A stretch of 64,000 nt of DNA from Brevibacillus migulae (GTDB lineage: Bacteria > Bacillota > Bacilli > Brevibacillales > Brevibacillaceae), in assembly GCF_004521915.1 (NCBI RefSeq), contig NZ_SDKD01000016.1, positions 62,001 through 126,000 of the forward strand, in the 5' to 3' direction. Position numbers and translations under genes: made by a program. Numbering within the stretch: position 1 is the first letter of the stretch; each line of letters starts with the position of its first letter. This document shows positions 61,959 to 64,000 of the stretch, one piece after another. The notes beneath the pieces were generated by a model, which was not told the origin of the DNA, ran no database searches, and worked only from the letters and a program-made list of their open reading frames with translations.

Positions 61959-62156
61959 GTGGAGCTCCGATTTACCGAAGGCGAAATGGCCGAAAGTATC
62001 CGTTCTGACTGCTATCGTTACTTGCTGGAAAAGTACAGGAGGGAGAAAAGGGATGATCGGGATCTACGCGAGGGTCAGCACAGAGGAGCAGGCACGCAGC
62101 GGATTTTCCCTGCAGGACCAGCTTCGGGCTTGTCGGGAAAAAGCAGCCACGGATGA
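61959..62156 (+). CDS. small ORF overlapping the recombinase start
   Basis: GTG 61959 has an ideal SD (AAGGAGG at 61944-61950, 8 bases away). The 65-residue product starts with a charged helical segment (VELRFTEGEMAESIRSDCYR, then YLLEKYRREKRDDRD) and ends in a low-complexity tail encoded out of frame with the first 104 bases of spoIVCA. Its start signal is as good as that of the recombinase, so it is probably translated. Directionality factors of large serine recombinases are often tiny proteins encoded next to them; that role is speculation here. Confidence 0.45.
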   Translation: MELRFTEGEMAESIRSDCYRYLLEKYRREKRDDRDLREGQHRGAGTQRIFPAGPASGLSGKSSHG

Positions 62157-63549
62157 AGTGATCGAGTATGTCGATGAGGGCATTTCTGGTGAGTTTCTGG
62201 ATCGACAGGCCCTGTCCATGCTGCGGCAGGATGTACGGGAGGGGCGGATCAAACGGATCATCTGCCTCGATCCCGACCGTTTGTCCCGCAAGCTGATGCA
62301 TCAGCTGCTTTTGACGGATGAATGGGATGGGAAGGGAGTCGAGCTGCAATTTGTAAACGGCGATTATTCAAAAACCCCGGAAGGCCAATTGTTTTACAGC
62401 ATGCGCGGGGCCATCGCCGAATTTGAAAAAGCAAAAATCAATGAGCGGATGAGTCGTGGACGCCGGGAAAAAGCGAGGCAAGGTCGCGTCCTGCGTGACT
62501 TCCAAATTTACGGCTACGATTATGATAAACATACGGAGTCCTTGGTCATCAATCCGGAAGAGGCGGCGGTTATCCGCCAAATCTTTCAGCTGTTTACCAC
62601 CCCGCATACAAACATTCAAGGGATGAACGGCATCGCCAATTGGTTGACGGAGCAGGGGATCCCGACCAAGCGAGGGGCAAAAAAGTGGCATCGCCAGGTG
62701 GTCCGGCAAATTTTGACCAACCGTACGTACCTCGGCATGTTTTATCAAAACCGCTGGAATACGGAGGGCATGCTGGCGAATCGCCATGACCCCATGCAGG
62801 AAAAGCGGGCCATGCGTGAGCGGCCGGTTGAGGAATGGATCGGGATCCCATGCCCGGCCATCATTTCGCAGGAGATGTTTGAACAAGCGCAGCTGCGGTT
62901 GGAAGAGACCAGACGACGATTCGCGGGAAAAAGCCTGCAAGCATACCTGCTGAGCGGGTTGGTTCGCTGCGGAGAATGCGGGGAAGCGATGATCGGCAAG
63001 CAGGTCCATAATTGGGGCAAGCGGGCATATGAATACGCGGATCGAAAGCGAAGCGCCTCCACCAACCATTCATGTGGAAACAAAATACGCTGCCAGATGC
63101 TGGACAGCCATGTCTGGGAAGCCATCAGCAAGTGGCTGCGAAACGAGAGCGCCCTCGCGCAAACCAGTCTGCAAGCGCCTTCGCAGGAGTCTGCTTCTCA
63201 CCATCTGGCGGCGCTCAAACGGGAAAGACAAAAGGCGGCAGCGGCCAAGCAGCGGCTCTTGAAGCTGTATGCCACAGGCCAGGGAATGGCGGAAGCCGAG
63301 CTTTGGGAAGCGATGGAGCAATGGGCGAAGAAAGAGGAGCGACTCATCGCCCAAATCGCCGAAGAAGAAAAACGCAGAGAGGAGCAGCAAGACGAGCCGG
63401 ATCAAAAGGGGCTTTTGCAGGAGGCCGTGATTCATTACCTGCAAACCGCCCCACAAGAGCTCAGTTTGGAGGATCGCCGCGAATTGATCCGCCATATTGT
63501 CCGAGAGGTTCGCGTTTATCATCAGGCGATTGAAATCATCACGTTTTAA
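62053..63549 (+). CDS. spoIVCA: site-specific serine recombinase SpoIVCA (sigK element excisionase)
   Basis: A 498-residue large serine recombinase. The N-terminal resolvase domain has IYARVSTEEQ with nucleophile Ser9, DEGISGEFLDR and DPDRLSRKLMHQLL. The recombinase domain has GAKKWHRQVVRQILTNRTYLG, then a zinc ribbon (YLLSGLVRCGECGEAM with a distal CG) and a coiled coil (about 390-450). These blocks agree closely with my memory of B. subtilis SpoIVCA, including length. ATG follows AGGAGGGA. It should excise the element in the mother cell to rebuild sigK. Confidence 0.93.
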   Translation: MIGIYARVSTEEQARSGFSLQDQLRACREKAATDEVIEYVDEGISGEFLDRQALSMLRQDVREGRIKRIICLDPDRLSRKLMHQLLLTDEWDGKGVELQFVNGDYSKTPEGQLFYSMRGAIAEFEKAKINERMSRGRREKARQGRVLRDFQIYGYDYDKHTESLVINPEEAAVIRQIFQLFTTPHTNIQGMNGIANWLTEQGIPTKRGAKKWHRQVVRQILTNRTYLGMFYQNRWNTEGMLANRHDPMQEKRAMRERPVEEWIGIPCPAIISQEMFEQAQLRLEETRRRFAGKSLQAYLLSGLVRCGECGEAMIGKQVHNWGKRAYEYADRKRSASTNHSCGNKIRCQMLDSHVWEAISKWLRNESALAQTSLQAPSQESASHHLAALKRERQKAAAAKQRLLKLYATGQGMAEAELWEAMEQWAKKEERLIAQIAEEEKRREEQQDEPDQKGLLQEAVIHYLQTAPQELSLEDRRELIRHIVREVRVYHQAIEIITF

Positions 63550-63652
63550 GCATGCCTGGAGCTAAATTGGACGGATGGCCACCGGCAACTGCTCATGCCA
63601 TTTCTTCTCTCCTTGCATCTCATGTTAGAAGACATGTGGGAGGTGAGAAGAG

Positions 63653-63949
63653 ATGGCTTTCAATTTTCCGGGGCCTCCCGGTGGAGGGAACTTTCCGCCG
63701 CCTCCGCAAGGCCCACCACCAGCAGGGCAACAATTTTTCGGGAGACAACAAAGACAAAGGCGCAGATTTGGCTCGTTCCGCCCATGTCTGTTCCGTTTTA
63801 CCTTTGTTTGGCTGCGCAACGGCAACCAGTTCTGGTTTTATCCTGTCTTTATCCAACCGGGCGGCGTTGCGGGCTACCGTTGGACGGGCAACAGATGGAG
63901 ATTTTACGGCTTGGATACGCGCCGTGTAGTTGACTTCGATTGTTTTTAA
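63653..63949 (+). CDS. small Pro/Gly-rich aromatic protein, possible spore surface protein
   Basis: ATG 63653 follows GGGAGGTGAGAAG. The 98-residue product has a Phe/Pro/Gly/Gln-rich first third, an Arg stretch, then a compact aromatic domain (CLFRFTFVWLRNGNQFWFYP ... AGYRWTGNRWRFYGLD) ending in Cys-Phe. Similar small proteins occur in spore-formers, which suggests a spore-coat or surface role, but I cannot name it. It lies 103 bp after spoIVCA, inside or near the end of the element. Confidence 0.7.
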   Translation: MAFNFPGPPGGGNFPPPPQGPPPAGQQFFGRQQRQRRRFGSFRPCLFRFTFVWLRNGNQFWFYPVFIQPGGVAGYRWTGNRWRFYGLDTRRVVDFDCF

Positions 63950-63955
63950 GCGGCC

Positions 63956-63986
63956 GCCTGCCCGAAACTTTCGGGTGGGCCTTTCT
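63956..63986 (+). terminator. intrinsic terminator after the aromatic protein gene
   Basis: GCCTGCCCGAAA (63956-63967) pairs with TTTCGGGTGGGC (63969-63980), with G-U pairs, followed by a short T-rich tract. Confidence 0.7.
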
Positions 63987-64000
63987 TTAGATGGTCGCTT

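Larger units (their letters stand above)
58634..64000. mobile_element. skin-like sigK-intervening element, left part
   Basis: The element starts within sigK at or just after AATGA (58634-58638) and includes a SpoIVCA-type serine recombinase at 62053-63549. Cargo seen: two YheC/YheD-type ATP-grasp genes, an NlpC/P60 gene and small ORFs. The sigK 3' half is not found in either strand up to 64000, so the element is at least 5.4 kb and its right end is outside the window. It is possible that genes after the recombinase already lie near the right end. No phage genes are visible, unlike B. subtilis skin. Confidence 0.8.

Noticed and set aside
1..64000. CRISPR arrays, rRNA genes, tRNA genes, IS elements
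   Set aside because: No regularly spaced repeats, rRNA segments, cloverleaf with CCA-like acceptor or transposase reading frame was recognised. T-box sequences were the only tRNA-related signals.

Overview
The window is a 64 kb piece of chromosome from an endospore-forming member of the Bacillales, most like Brevibacillus or a close Paenibacillaceae relative. Gene order follows the Bacillus subtilis queA-tgt-yajC to udk-pbpI block almost gene for gene. Sporulation genes (spoIID-like, spoVB, sigK, yheC/D-like, spoIVCA) are present. secD and secF are separate overlapping genes rather than the B. subtilis fusion, TTG/GTG starts with strong Shine-Dalgarno (SD) sequences are common, and sigma-A promoters have 16-18 bp spacers. 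The genus is an inference; no rRNA or tRNA gene is visible.

Layout. 1-8.2 kb: end of a SpoIID/LytB gene, queuosine synthesis (queA, tgt), yajC, a DUF5680 gene under a LexA-like box, a yrzE-like membrane gene, corA, a DUF421 gene, spoVB and comN. 8.2-20 kb: secD-secF, a cation diffusion facilitator, recJ, apt, relA, dtd, a LysR regulator, a 215-bp nested inverted repeat, a small orphan gene and an AEC transporter. 20-33 kb: SH3-repeat amidase (yrvJ type), hemZ, T-box-controlled hisS-aspS, 6S RNA, tcdA, an acyltransferase, rarA, cymR and its cysteine desulfurase. 33-39 kb: a complete ribose operon rbsRKDACB with two palindromic operators, placed where B. subtilis has trmU. 39-56 kb: recD2, yrrD-like gene, two tiny genes, a TerC exporter behind a Mn2+ riboswitch, yrrI, T-box-alaS, ireB-ruvX-yrzB, mltG, trmR, udk, an M29 aminopeptidase, a frameshifted AraC regulator, a DinB-fold and an SRPBCC protein, and a class B penicillin-binding protein. 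56.8-58.2 kb: a JAMM/MPN protein and a YhhQ-type queuosine-precursor transporter with a preQ1-like leader.

58.3-64 kb is the most unusual part. It starts with the N-terminal half of sigK, broken at codons Glu111-Asn112-Glu113, over the AATGA pentamer reported as the skin recombination repeat in B. subtilis. Downstream in the same orientation lies a large serine recombinase that reads as SpoIVCA. This is therefore the left part of a skin-like (sigK-intervening) element. Unlike the phage-derived B. subtilis element, the visible cargo consists of two YheC/YheD-type ATP-grasp genes, a secreted NlpC/P60 protein with one degenerate and one intact domain, and a small well-initiated ORF overlapping the recombinase. 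The sigK C-terminal half is not in the window, so the right end of the element is unknown.

Regulatory RNA is dense: two T-boxes (Asp-type before hisS-aspS, Ala-type before alaS), a yybP-ykoY Mn2+ riboswitch with two tandem terminators, a preQ1-like leader and a 6S RNA. Functional roles below rest on family recognition from the translated sequence and on synteny; no database search was run.
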